Below, one piece after another: positions 1 to 8,679 of a DNA stretch of 64,000 nucleotides. The stretch comes from an uncultured Verrucomicrobia subdivision 3 bacterium. GTDB lineage: Bacteria > Verrucomicrobiota > Verrucomicrobiia > Limisphaerales > UBA11358. The translations under genes were made by a program, and so were the position numbers. The stretch covers positions 1 to 64,000 of the forward strand of contig CAITTG010000072.1 in assembly GCA_903895255.1 (NCBI GenBank), written 5' to 3'. Numbering within the stretch: position 1 is the first letter of the stretch; each line of letters begins with the position of its first letter. A model generated the notes under the pieces. It saw nothing but the letters and a program-made list of their open reading frames with translations. It did not search any database and was not told the DNA's origin.

Positions 1-358
1 AAGCCACCCGCAATTGGGTCCGGGTTTGCGGGCAACCGTTGATGAATTTAGCCTGGCTCATGAATTATGCAAACGCGGACCAGGGGTTCGCCGGCCGGTG
101 CCGGTGGCGTAGGACGGTCGCAAATTCGACGAGGGATTTCGCCGAGACTTGTTGGTCGAGGATGCGGTCATTGGGGAAATCAAATTCGGTGACCAGCATC
201 ATCCTCTCCACCCGAAACCATTACGCACCCATCTGGTGCTGGCCACATTACCGTTGGGACTGGTCCTTAACTTTGGTTTGGAACGGATGAAAGCTGGCAG
301 CACGCGGGTCGTTAAGGGGCGGCCGGCGGAGCCGGATACCTCCGGCCAAGGCACTTAA
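1..358 (+). pseudogene. GxxExxY-family protein remnant, copy 1
   Basis: The frame beginning at base 14 reads LGPGLRATVDEF, then continues as the conserved core of the GxxExxY family (PDDEXK-like small proteins): LLVEDAVIGEIK and LVLATLPLGLVLNFGLERM. The N-terminus lies beyond the window start. Relative to the second copy near 46.83-47.20 kb it has a 6-base deletion, and a TAC codon has become TAG at about base 110, which stops the frame; the frame is intact again up to the TAA at 356-358. It is therefore broken. The family is often found as short stand-alone genes with a nuclease-like fold of unknown job. The family call is confident; the idea that this copy is dead rests on the in-frame stop. 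Confidence 0.75.
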
Positions 359-446
359 AACGGCGCGCGCAGAGTCGCAGAGGACGCAGAGTTGAGGCCG
401 GGCAACACCTTCAACAGGCTCAAGGTTTATGGTTAATGCTTATGGG
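1..446. repeat. Dispersed repeat, copy 1 (right part; left end outside window)
   Basis: Bases 1 to about 446 are near-identical to 46833-47285, including non-coding bases after the GxxExxY frame (the agtcgcagag stretch and a gccgggcaa stretch). The right end here, GGTTAATGCTTATGGG at 431-446, is the exact reverse complement of CCCATAAGCATTAACC at 46676-46691, which lies at the left of the other copy. The repeat thus seems to have inverted ends. No transposase is seen, so I call it a repeat and not an insertion sequence. Confidence 0.7.
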
Positions 447-506
447 TCACCGGCCCGGGCGCAGGGAGGGGCTTTCTTTTGTGCATCAATGACGCAACCC
501 GCTAAG

Positions 507-519
507 GAGAACACCCCAT
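507..519 (+). promoter_or_regulatory. Weak copy of the CACCCCAT palindrome
   Basis: GAGAACACCCCAT matches the right half of the window's recurring operator; the left half is poor. A -10-like hexamer at the usual distance (near 541) is not convincing. It sits upstream of the MlaA-hydrolase gene. The stretch 359-694 otherwise holds only the end of the dispersed repeat and no recognisable gene. Confidence 0.35.
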
Positions 520-694
520 GGCGGCAGACCGCCGCTCTTGTTTTCCTGTACCAATGTCAGAACGACGCTTTTCTTGCCGGACACCCGACACCCACGCCCG
601 GCGGTTTCGCTGTCGCCCCGATCCGGCGGGGATTCCCATCCTCTGGATCGAGGTTTTGAGCCGTCCGGTTGACATCCATTATCGTCCGGTGGCC

Positions 695-2668
695 ATGGCG
701 AGAATGGCTGACACCCGCAGCCTCCGGGCTGGCCGTTGCCTGCGCTGGATCATGCTGGCAATTCTCTCGCTCGGCCTGGTGCGGATCGCCCACGGGCAGA
801 TTCCCGCCACCAACAACTTGCCGCCGGCGGTCCCGGGTGTGATGGTCCTGCCCCCCTCGGTGCCCGATCCGCTGGAACCTCTGAACCGGGTGTTCTGGGG
901 CTTTAACCGGGCCGTGCTGACGGCCGTGATCAAGCCTACCAGCGTGGTTTACCGGTTTGTGGTCGTGAAACCGGTGCGCACCGGCATCAACAATTTCGGC
1001 CGGAACCTTACCTACCCGGGGCGCTTGATTAACAATCTGCTCCAGGGCAAGTGGACGGGCGCGCGGGATGAATCCTGGCGCTTTGCGTGCAACACCACGG
1101 CCGGGGTGCTGGGCTTCTGGGATGTGGCCACCCGCTGGAAAATCCCCAAATCCGACGCCGATTTTGGCCAGACCTTCGGCCAATGGGGCTGGCAGCCAGT
1201 GTGTTATTTAATGCTGCCGATTTTTGGCCCCAGTAATGAACGCGACACCGTGGGCCTGGCTGCCGACACCGCCGCCAATCCGCTGCTCTACATCTCCCCC
1301 TACAAGTTTGTGGCCAGTCAACCCCTCACCTGGCTCGGTCCCTATACTTATTTCACGTACATCGACCTGTACAATCATGCGTCGGACACGGTGGATGAAT
1401 CCGTGCGGTTCAGCCGGGCGGAATGTGATCCTTATTCCGAGATTCAATATGCCTGGACCTTTGCCCGCGCGAACCGCGTGGCCAATTTCCAGGTGAAGGG
1501 CCAGTCGGACCCCGCCGCGCTGGAAACCATCCAGTCCATCTTCTTCACCTTTCAAGATCCCGCGTTTCCGGACCAGGGCCGCACCCGTTCCGCCCGCATT
1601 CCCACCACGGGCCGGCGGCTGGATTTCACTTACTGGTTGCAGCCCAAACCCGCGCCGGTGATTTATATCGTGCCCGGCCTGGGCGGCCACCGGCTCTCCC
1701 CCAACACGCTGGCGTTTGCGGAACTCGTGTATAAAAATGGGTATTCCGCGGTGTGTGTGAGCAGCCCGTTCAACTATGAGTTCATGGAGCACGCGGCCAC
1801 CGCGCATGTCCCCGCGTATCTGCCGGTGGACGGTCATGATTTGCACGTGGCGCTCACCGCCATTGACCACCGCCTGGCGGGCATGTATCCCGGGCGCCTG
1901 GGCGCCCGCGCCTTGCTGGGCGATTCCATGGGCGCTTTCGAAACTCTGTATCTCGCCGCCACCGCGGCCACCAACCAGGAGCCGCTGCTGAAATTCGACC
2001 GCTTCGTCGCCATTAATCCGCCAGTGCGGCTGCTCGCCGGGGTGGCCAAACTCGATGAGTATTACCGCGCCCCGCTGGCCTGGCCTGCCGCTGAGCGCGC
2101 CGGCAACCTGGAGAACACCTTGCTGAAGGTGGCCGCCATTAGCCAGACCACGCTCACCCCGCACACTTCCCTGCCGTTTGATGCCATCGAAGCCCAATTC
2201 CTCATCGGCCTGGACTTTCGCTTTGTCCTGCGCGATGTGATTTACACCAGCCAGCGGCGCCATAACCAGGGCGTCCTGCATCACTCGCTCCTGGATATCC
2301 GCCGGAATCCGGCGTATCAGGAAATCCTCCAATACTCCTATCAGGACTATTTCGATAAATTCGTCATCCCCTGGTATCAGACCCTCGGACTGGCCGCCCC
2401 GGTTCGGGAGACGCTGGCCCGGGCGGACGATTTGCGCACGTATGAACCGGGATTGCGCGCCAATCCGGACATCCGGATTTTTACCAATCATAATGATTTT
2501 CTGCTGTCTGAAGCGGACCTGGCGTGGCTCCAGGCCACGTTTGGTCCCGATTCGTTAAGGATCTTCCCGCAAGGTGGCCACCTGGGCAACCTGGTAAATC
2601 CCGTGGTGCAAAAAGCCATTCTTGGTGCCTTGCTCGGGTTGAAAGTTCCGCCCCACCAACCGCAATAA
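695..2668 (+). CDS. MlaA/VacJ-like protein fused to an alpha/beta hydrolase
   Basis: The protein has 657 residues from the ATG at 695. That start is chosen because it begins a signal peptide (hydrophobic IMLAILSLGLV, then AHG as a type I cleavage site); a longer frame from 518 would start inside the CACCCCATGG operator. Residues of about 55-290 are a clear MlaA (VacJ) domain: DPLEPLNRVFWGFNR, NNLLQGKW, then FGQTFGQWGW. In other bacteria MlaA is an outer-membrane lipoprotein that removes misplaced phospholipids, but here there is no lipobox cysteine. From about residue 330 an alpha/beta hydrolase follows, with IVPGLGGHRLS and a nucleophile elbow GDSMGA (Ser near 411). Substrate unknown; an envelope lipid or ester is a guess. 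The fusion is unusual and the frame is continuous. Confidence 0.85.
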   Translation: MARMADTRSLRAGRCLRWIMLAILSLGLVRIAHGQIPATNNLPPAVPGVMVLPPSVPDPLEPLNRVFWGFNRAVLTAVIKPTSVVYRFVVVKPVRTGINNFGRNLTYPGRLINNLLQGKWTGARDESWRFACNTTAGVLGFWDVATRWKIPKSDADFGQTFGQWGWQPVCYLMLPIFGPSNERDTVGLAADTAANPLLYISPYKFVASQPLTWLGPYTYFTYIDLYNHASDTVDESVRFSRAECDPYSEIQYAWTFARANRVANFQVKGQSDPAALETIQSIFFTFQDPAFPDQGRTRSARIPTTGRRLDFTYWLQPKPAPVIYIVPGLGGHRLSPNTLAFAELVYKNGYSAVCVSSPFNYEFMEHAATAHVPAYLPVDGHDLHVALTAIDHRLAGMYPGRLGARALLGDSMGAFETLYLAATAATNQEPLLKFDRFVAINPPVRLLAGVAKLDEYYRAPLAWPAAERAGNLENTLLKVAAISQTTLTPHTSLPFDAIEAQFLIGLDFRFVLRDVIYTSQRRHNQGVLHHSLLDIRRNPAYQEILQYSYQDYFDKFVIPWYQTLGLAAPVRETLARADDLRTYEPGLRANPDIRIFTNHNDFLLSEADLAWLQATFGPDSLRIFPQGGHLGNLVNPVVQKAILGALLGLKVPPHQPQ

Positions 2669-2698
2669 GGCGCTTTCCGGCCGGGTTTAACCCCATGG

Positions 2699-2726
2699 CC
2701 ACGCTGCCTGAACGGCGTTAGCGTGG
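2699..2726. terminator. Hairpin after the MlaA-hydrolase gene
   Basis: CCACGCT (2699-2705) pairs with AGCGTGG (2720-2726), with a further GCC/GGC inner stem. There is no T-run, so it may be a weak terminator or an RNA end-protecting stem. Confidence 0.35.
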
Positions 2727-2751
2727 GGCCACGTTCAATCATCCATTATAT

Positions 2752-2943
2752 ATGAAAATCATCCTCGGGTTCGTCTGCTTTAGTCTGCTCCTGGCCACCT
2801 CCGGTTGTTTGGTGGCGGACGAGGGCGGCCATGGCCATTACCACGACCGCGATCATTACCACGACCATTATGGGAATCGCGATGCCGTGATTGTTGGCCC
2901 GCCGGTGGTGGTCGTGCGGCCGCCGGTGGTCATCGTTCAGTAA
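2752..2943 (+). CDS. Small His-rich lipoprotein
   Basis: This is a 63-residue protein with a lipoprotein signal (hydrophobic stretch, then ATSGC as lipobox, Cys near 19). The mature part has a short His/Asp/Tyr-rich stretch (GHGHYHDRDHYHDHY) followed by a Val/Pro-rich tail (PPVVVVRPPVV). The His cluster could bind metal, which is inference only. Small proteins of this make-up are common and of unknown role in Verrucomicrobiota and Planctomycetota. No conserved family is recognised. Confidence 0.6.
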   Translation: MKIILGFVCFSLLLATSGCLVADEGGHGHYHDRDHYHDHYGNRDAVIVGPPVVVVRPPVVIVQ

Positions 2944-2959
2944 TTCACCGCCAGTGTCC

Positions 2960-3019
2960 ATGGGGTGAACACCCCATGGGGTAACACCCCATACCAGGCC
3001 GGGTTACACCTGGTTTAAT
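2960..3019 (+). promoter_or_regulatory. Tandem palindromic operator with -10 (repeat-protein gene)
   Basis: The perfect palindrome ATGGGGTGAACACCCCAT (2960-2977) is followed directly by a second site, ATGGGGTAACACCCCAT (2976-2992), 15 bp further on centre to centre. A partial third copy, GGGTTACACC, is at 3001-3010. TTTAAT at 3014-3019 begins 30.5 bp after the centre of the second site. The best-formed instance in the window; it would drive the gene at 3130 with a leader of about 100 bases. Confidence 0.6.
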
Positions 3020-3129
3020 CTCGTTCCGTGAAAAACGGAAAACCCTCCCTCACGGGAAAATTAACCAGCGCGGTGCCTCCGGCGCTATTCAGTGACTCAC
3101 ATATCAAACCAAATAATCAATAAAAAGCC

Positions 3130-6100
3130 ATGAATACCAACAAACCAACTCCGGAGGCCGCGGGCTTCCCGCACTTTTCACATTATCCGGCCCGGCCGGT
3201 CACCTGGGTGGCCCTGCTCGTGGCCCTGCTCGGCCTGTTGCTCGCCCCCCTCGCGGCCCGCGCCGACGTAAGCCCGCCCGGCTGCACCGGCAGCGGACTG
3301 GGGATTTTGCTTTATACGGCCGAGCCGGACGTGCATGTCGGAGACACCATTCATTACAGCGTGACCGTGTTTAACGGCACCGGCGTCGGGCCGGTGGTCT
3401 GCGATGCCAGCTCCATTATGGCGTATCTGGTCACGCCGGACGGGATCTCACACCAGATCACTTTGGTGCGCACCAATCTGTCCAACGGACAATCCGATTA
3501 TTATATGAACATTCTCGGCACAAATGCCTATGTCGTCCGGGCCCAGGATATTCAATCCGATGGCACCGTGCGGGCCACGGCCAGTGACACCGGCGTGATT
3601 CACCAGAACGACACCGACAGCCAGGGCGGCGGCAACCAGGGTGTTAATACCCAGGTGAGCCAGCCTTGCATCGGGCTTGTGGCCCAGTGTGCGGGCAGCG
3701 TCGGGGAAACCGGCGCGATCACCTTCAGCGGCACGGTCACCAATTGCGGCAATGACACCCTGGTGAATGTAACCGTCACCAATTACGTCAACGGCGGGGC
3801 CTTTCCCGTCACCTTCATCACTAACATCCTGTCCCATCAGTCGGCCTCGTTTAGCGGCAGTTATGTGCCGTTGAATCCGTGCAGTCCCAGCACCATTACG
3901 CTGGTGGCCGCCGGCACGGACCAGTACACCCTCAATCCCCGCACGGTGACCAGTTCCACCACCAATACTTGTTCGGACACTTTGACGGCGGGCATTCTGG
4001 TCACCAAAACCTGTCCGGCGCAGCCCGTGGCGCCCGGCCAGTTGCTCACCTTTTCCGGCACGGTCAGCAACACCGGCAATGTGACCCTGACCGGCATTGT
4101 GGTCATCAACAACCAGCCTTCGGCAAATACCACGGTCTTTACCGCCGCCGCGCTGGCGCCGGGGGCCGTCACCAATTTCACCGGCAGTTATCTCGCCCCG
4201 ACCAATTGCTCCGTCACTGACACCCTCGTCGCCACGGCCGCCAGCGTGTGCGGCATCCCGGTCACCAATTCCGCCAGCGCGACCTGCGCGCTCATCACGA
4301 CCCCGGCGATCAGCGTCTCCCTAAATTGCCCGGCCACTCCGCCGCTGGCGGGCACCGTCCTGACCTACACCGGCACGGTGGGCAACACCGGTAACATCCC
4401 GCTCACCAATGTGGTGGTTTTAAATAATCTCAGCGGTTCCACGCCGGTCTTCACCGCCGCCCTCCTCCAACCCGGGGCCACGGCTAATTTCTCCGGCAGC
4501 TACGTGGCGCCGGTTAACTGCGCCTCCACCAGCACCGCCACGGCCACCGGCCGCAGTGTCTGCGGGGTTGCGGTCACCAACTCGGCCACCGCCACCTGCG
4601 CGGTGGTCACCACGCCCGCGCTGAGCATCACCCAAACCTGCCCGGCCACCCCGGTCGCCCCTGGCGGCCTGTTGACCTACACCGGGACGGTGACCAATAC
4701 GGGTAACATTACTCTTACCAATCTCGTGATCCTGAACAACCTCAGTGGCGGCACGCCGGTCTTCACGGCAGTCTCGCTGAACGCCGGCGCCGGCGCCAGT
4801 TTCACGGGCAGCTACCTCGCCCCGACCAACTGCACCGCCGTGAGCATTTCGACGGTCACCGGGACCAGCATCTGTGGCGCCACCGTCACCAACGCGGTCA
4901 CTTCGACCTGTGCCATCACCACCACCCCGGTGCTGGCCATCACGCAAGCCTGCCCGGCCAGCCCCACGGCTCCGGGCGCGGTGTTCACTTACACCGGCAC
5001 CGTCACCAACGCCGGCAACATCACTCTCACCAATGTGGTGGTGCTGAATAATCTGAGTGGCAGCACCCCGGTCTTTATGGCGGCAACCCTCGCCCCGGGC
5101 ACCGGCGCGACCTTTACCGGCAGCTATTTGACCCCGACGAACTGCACCACCACCAGCACCTCGACGGCCTCCGGTCGCAGTGTGTGCGGGATTGCCATTA
5201 CCAATTCAGTGAGTTCCACCTGCGCCATCATCACCACGCCCGCGCTGGCGATGACCCAAAACTGTCCGGCGATTCCGACCGCGCCCGGCGCGCTCATGAC
5301 GTACACCGGCACCATTACCAATACGGGTGACATTACCCTCACCAATGTGGTGGTCCTGAATAACCTGAGCGGTGCCACGCCCCTCATCAAGGTGGCCGCC
5401 CTCGCGCCCGGCGCGGGCGCCAGCTTCTCCGGCAGCTTCCTGACGCCGACCAATTGTTCCGTCAGCAGCCTCTCCACCGGTTCCGCCCAAAGTGTGTGTG
5501 GGGTTACGGTGACCAACACAGTGAGCGCCACCTGTGCGATTGCCACCACGCCGGCCCTCAAGATCACCCAAGCCTGCCCGGCCATTCCCACGATGCCCGG
5601 CGCGTTGCTGACCTTCAGCGGCACGGTGACCAACACGGGTAACATCACCCTGACCAACATTGTGGTATTGAATGATCAAAGCGGCACCACGCCGATCTTC
5701 ACCGCCGTCTCCCTGGCCCCCGGGGTGGGCGCGAGTTACACCGGCAGCTATTTGACGCCGACCAACTGCTCCGTCACCAGCACCTCGACCGCCACCGGCC
5801 AGAGCCTGTGCGGCACCGGCATCACCAATGCGGTGAGTTCCACCTGTGCCATCAGCACCACCCCGCAACTGGTCATCACCCAGGCTTGCCCGCAAACTCC
5901 CGTCGCTCCGGGCGGTCTGTTCACCTATAGCGGCTCCGTGAGCAACGCCGGCAACATCACCCTCACCAACGTGGTGATTCTGAATAATCTCAGCGGCACC
6001 ACCCCGCTCCTCACGCTGGCCACCCTGGCTCCGAGTGCGGCAGCGGCCTTCACCGGCAGTTATCTCGCCCCGACCAATTGCTCCACCACCAGCAGCTCCA

Positions 6101-8583
6101 CGGTGACCGGCAAGAGCATTTGCGGGATCGGCGCCACCAACACCGTGACCACCACCTGTGCCATCAGCACGACGCCCGTGTTGAACGTCACCGAAAACTG
6201 TCCGGCCGTCCCGACCGTTCCCGGCGCGCTGCTAACGTATACCGGCACCGTGACCAATGCAGGTAACATCACGCTCACCAACATCGTGGTGGTGAACAGC
6301 CTGAGCGGGGCCACGCCGGTCTACACCGTGGCCGTCCTCGCCCCCGGGGCGGGCGCCAGTTACTTCGGGAGTTTTCTCACCCCGACCAACTGCTCCGTTA
6401 CCAGCGTCTCGACCGCCAGTGGCCAGAGCACCTGCGGCGTGACGGTCACCAATTCGGCGAGCGCGACCTGCGCCATCACCACCACCCCGGCACTCAAGGT
6501 CACCCAAGCCTGCCCGGCCACCCCGGTGGCTCCCGGCGGTTTGCTGACCTATAGCGGCACGATTACCAATATCGGCAACATCCCGCTCACGAACGTCGTG
6601 GTCTTGAACAACCTGAGCGGCACCACGCCGGTCTTCACCGCCGCCACCCTGGCTCCGGGTGTGGGCACCAGTTTCACCGGCAGTTATCTGGCCCCGACCA
6701 ATTGCTCGACCACGAGCACTTCCACCGCCACGGGCACGAGCATCTGCGGTGTGAGCGTCACGAACGCGGCCAGCTCCACGTGCGCGCTGGTCACCACCCC
6801 GGCGGTCATCATCACCCAGGCCTGCCCGGTGAACCCGGCCATCCCCGGTGGTCTGCTCACCTACAGTGGTTCCGTGAGCAACGCGGGCAACATCCTGCTC
6901 ACCAATGTCGTGGTGTTGAATAACCTCAGCGGATCGACGCCGGTCTTCATCGCCCTGGCGCTGGCCCCCGGGGTCGTCACCAACTTCACCGGCAGCTATC
7001 TGGCCCCGACCAACTGCGCGGTGACGAGTATCTCGACTGTCACCGGCAAGAGCATCTGCGGCATCGCGGTCACCAACGCCGTCACCTCGACCTGTTCGAT
7101 CCTGACCAGCCCGGCGATCGAAGTCAGTCACACCTGCCCCAACGGCCCGGTGCTGCCGGGAGGCATCCTGACCTACAGTGGTTCCGTCAGCAACGCGGGC
7201 AACATCACCCTGACCAACATCGTGGTGCTGAGTGACCGCCCGGTGGCGGGCACCGTGGTATTCACGCTGGCGTCGCTGGCCCCGGGGGCCACAGCTAAAT
7301 TCACGGGCAGTTATGTGACGCCCCTGGATTGCTGCGTTGTCTGGAGTTCGCTCACAGCCAGCGGCCAGGCCTGCTCCGGGGTCACGGTCACGGATCAGGA
7401 TACCAGTACCTGCACCATCTCCACGCAACCCGCGCTCGTCATCACCAAAGTCTGCAACGCCGGCATCCTGCGGCCCGGTGACCTCCTGACCTACAGCGGC
7501 TCCGTTAGCAACGCTGGCAACATCACGCTCATCGACGTCACGGTGACCGACAGCGCCGCCCCGGGCAATCCCCCGGTGACCGGCACCATTGACCTGGCCC
7601 CCGGTGAGTCGGTGGCCTTCTACGGCTCCTATATCGTACAGCCGGACTTCTGCGGCACGGACACCCTCACCGCCAGCGGTTTGGATGTCTGCAACTACCT
7701 GCCGGTGGACGCCACGGTCACCACGACCTGTCCGATCACCACGACCCCGCGGATCACGGTGGTGCAAAACTGCCCGCTCCTGCCCACCCCGCGCGGCGGC
7801 CTGTTCACCTACACCGGCTCCGTGAGCAACGCCGGCAACGTCTCGCTCATGAATGTGTACGTCGTCAATAATGCGCCGTCCAACAACACCCCGGTCCTCG
7901 GACCCATCACCCTCGCCCCGGGCATGGCCATGAACTTCACCAACAGCTACGTCGCCCCGACCTGCTGCTGTTTGATCATTGACACGCTGACCGCCCGCGG
8001 CCAGGACCACTGCACCGCCAGCAACGTGACCGCCACGGCCACCTCCGTCTGCCCGCTGCAATCCACCCCGGGCCTCGCGGTGATCGAGAACTGTCCGGCC
8101 ACGCCCATCCCCTTGGGCAGCCAGTTCATGTTCACCGGTTACGTTACCAATACCGGCGACGTGGTGCTGACCAATGTGGTGGTGTATGGCCCGTTGGGCA
8201 CCAATCAAACGGTGCTGGGACCGATTCAACTGGCGCCGGGTGAGTCCGAGACTTACTTCGGCACCTTCACCACGGTGTTTAACACCCGCGCCGTGACCAT
8301 CACCGCCATCGGCCAGGAAACATGTGGCGGCACCTCCGCGACCAACACGGCCAGTTGCCCGGTGGTCACCACCCCGGCCTTTACCACCACCAATGGCACC
8401 AGCAGTATCACGTTCCCGACCGCGAACGGCAAAACCTACACCGTGCAATACAAGAACCACCTGCTGGATCCGGCCTGGACCAACTTGCAGACGGTTCCCG
8501 GCACGGGCAGCAATGTGACGATCAATGACAGGACGGCTGTCGGCCAGCCGACCCGGTTCTATCGCGTCATGGTTGCCCCATAA
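3130..8583 (+). CDS. Giant secreted repeat protein (DUF11-like units)
   Basis: The protein has 1817 residues with an N-terminal signal region (VALLVALLGLLLAPLAARA) and no other membrane segment. From about residue 180 it is built of some 15 related beta-rich units with the pattern CPA...PGGLLTYTGTVTN, GNITLTNVVV, LAPG, GSYLAPTNC and C-x-VTN. Each unit carries about four cysteines, suggesting disulphide-stabilised Ig-like domains outside the cytoplasm. These resemble DUF11-type surface repeats. The last 65 or so residues form a separate domain (YTVQYKNHLLDPAWTNL...RFYRVMVAP) that many secreted verrucomicrobial proteins carry, and the gene at 9891 ends in the same way. Likely a surface or matrix protein; ligand unknown. 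It is preceded by a strong operator cluster and followed by a strong terminator. Confidence 0.8.
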   Translation: MNTNKPTPEAAGFPHFSHYPARPVTWVALLVALLGLLLAPLAARADVSPPGCTGSGLGILLYTAEPDVHVGDTIHYSVTVFNGTGVGPVVCDASSIMAYLVTPDGISHQITLVRTNLSNGQSDYYMNILGTNAYVVRAQDIQSDGTVRATASDTGVIHQNDTDSQGGGNQGVNTQVSQPCIGLVAQCAGSVGETGAITFSGTVTNCGNDTLVNVTVTNYVNGGAFPVTFITNILSHQSASFSGSYVPLNPCSPSTITLVAAGTDQYTLNPRTVTSSTTNTCSDTLTAGILVTKTCPAQPVAPGQLLTFSGTVSNTGNVTLTGIVVINNQPSANTTVFTAAALAPGAVTNFTGSYLAPTNCSVTDTLVATAASVCGIPVTNSASATCALITTPAISVSLNCPATPPLAGTVLTYTGTVGNTGNIPLTNVVVLNNLSGSTPVFTAALLQPGATANFSGSYVAPVNCASTSTATATGRSVCGVAVTNSATATCAVVTTPALSITQTCPATPVAPGGLLTYTGTVTNTGNITLTNLVILNNLSGGTPVFTAVSLNAGAGASFTGSYLAPTNCTAVSISTVTGTSICGATVTNAVTSTCAITTTPVLAITQACPASPTAPGAVFTYTGTVTNAGNITLTNVVVLNNLSGSTPVFMAATLAPGTGATFTGSYLTPTNCTTTSTSTASGRSVCGIAITNSVSSTCAIITTPALAMTQNCPAIPTAPGALMTYTGTITNTGDITLTNVVVLNNLSGATPLIKVAALAPGAGASFSGSFLTPTNCSVSSLSTGSAQSVCGVTVTNTVSATCAIATTPALKITQACPAIPTMPGALLTFSGTVTNTGNITLTNIVVLNDQSGTTPIFTAVSLAPGVGASYTGSYLTPTNCSVTSTSTATGQSLCGTGITNAVSSTCAISTTPQLVITQACPQTPVAPGGLFTYSGSVSNAGNITLTNVVILNNLSGTTPLLTLATLAPSAAAAFTGSYLAPTNCSTTSSSTVTGKSICGIGATNTVTTTCAISTTPVLNVTENCPAVPTVPGALLTYTGTVTNAGNITLTNIVVVNSLSGATPVYTVAVLAPGAGASYFGSFLTPTNCSVTSVSTASGQSTCGVTVTNSASATCAITTTPALKVTQACPATPVAPGGLLTYSGTITNIGNIPLTNVVVLNNLSGTTPVFTAATLAPGVGTSFTGSYLAPTNCSTTSTSTATGTSICGVSVTNAASSTCALVTTPAVIITQACPVNPAIPGGLLTYSGSVSNAGNILLTNVVVLNNLSGSTPVFIALALAPGVVTNFTGSYLAPTNCAVTSISTVTGKSICGIAVTNAVTSTCSILTSPAIEVSHTCPNGPVLPGGILTYSGSVSNAGNITLTNIVVLSDRPVAGTVVFTLASLAPGATAKFTGSYVTPLDCCVVWSSLTASGQACSGVTVTDQDTSTCTISTQPALVITKVCNAGILRPGDLLTYSGSVSNAGNITLIDVTVTDSAAPGNPPVTGTIDLAPGESVAFYGSYIVQPDFCGTDTLTASGLDVCNYLPVDATVTTTCPITTTPRITVVQNCPLLPTPRGGLFTYTGSVSNAGNVSLMNVYVVNNAPSNNTPVLGPITLAPGMAMNFTNSYVAPTCCCLIIDTLTARGQDHCTASNVTATATSVCPLQSTPGLAVIENCPATPIPLGSQFMFTGYVTNTGDVVLTNVVVYGPLGTNQTVLGPIQLAPGESETYFGTFTTVFNTRAVTITAIGQETCGGTSATNTASCPVVTTPAFTTTNGTSSITFPTANGKTYTVQYKNHLLDPAWTNLQTVPGTGSNVTINDRTAVGQPTRFYRVMVAP
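4000..8380 (+). repeat. 312-bp in-frame tandem repeats inside the repeat protein gene
   Basis: The TGC(C)CGG codons that open each unit lie near 4636, 4948, 5260, 5572, 5884, 6196, 6508, 6820 and 7132, which is an exact 312-bp (104-codon) spacing. Units before and after are slightly longer and more diverged. The DNA of neighbouring units is highly similar, implying expansion or gene conversion. Confidence 0.85.
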
Positions 8584-8607
8584 CTTAGTCAACCCTGCGG
8601 CCAGCAC

Positions 8608-8643
8608 CCCGGCCGGAGAAAAGTTTCTCCGGCCGGGTTTTTT
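8608..8643 (+). terminator. Intrinsic terminator
   Basis: A perfect 14-bp stem, CCCGGCCGGAGAAA (8608-8621) with TTTCTCCGGCCGGG (8624-8637), is followed by six T. It closes the repeat-protein gene. Confidence 0.92.
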
Positions 8644-8679
8644 GGATTCAACCTCAGGCACCACACCACCCATTTAGAT

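Noticed and set aside
518-694. N-terminal extension of the MlaA-hydrolase protein from the ATG at 518
   Set aside because: It would put the signal peptide 80 residues inside the protein, and the ATG belongs to the operator-like CCCCATGG.
6232-8673. 813-residue frame on the minus strand
   Set aside because: It lies opposite the repeat-protein gene, is Gly/Arg/His-rich with no recognisable domain, and arises from the GC-rich periodic codons of the real gene.
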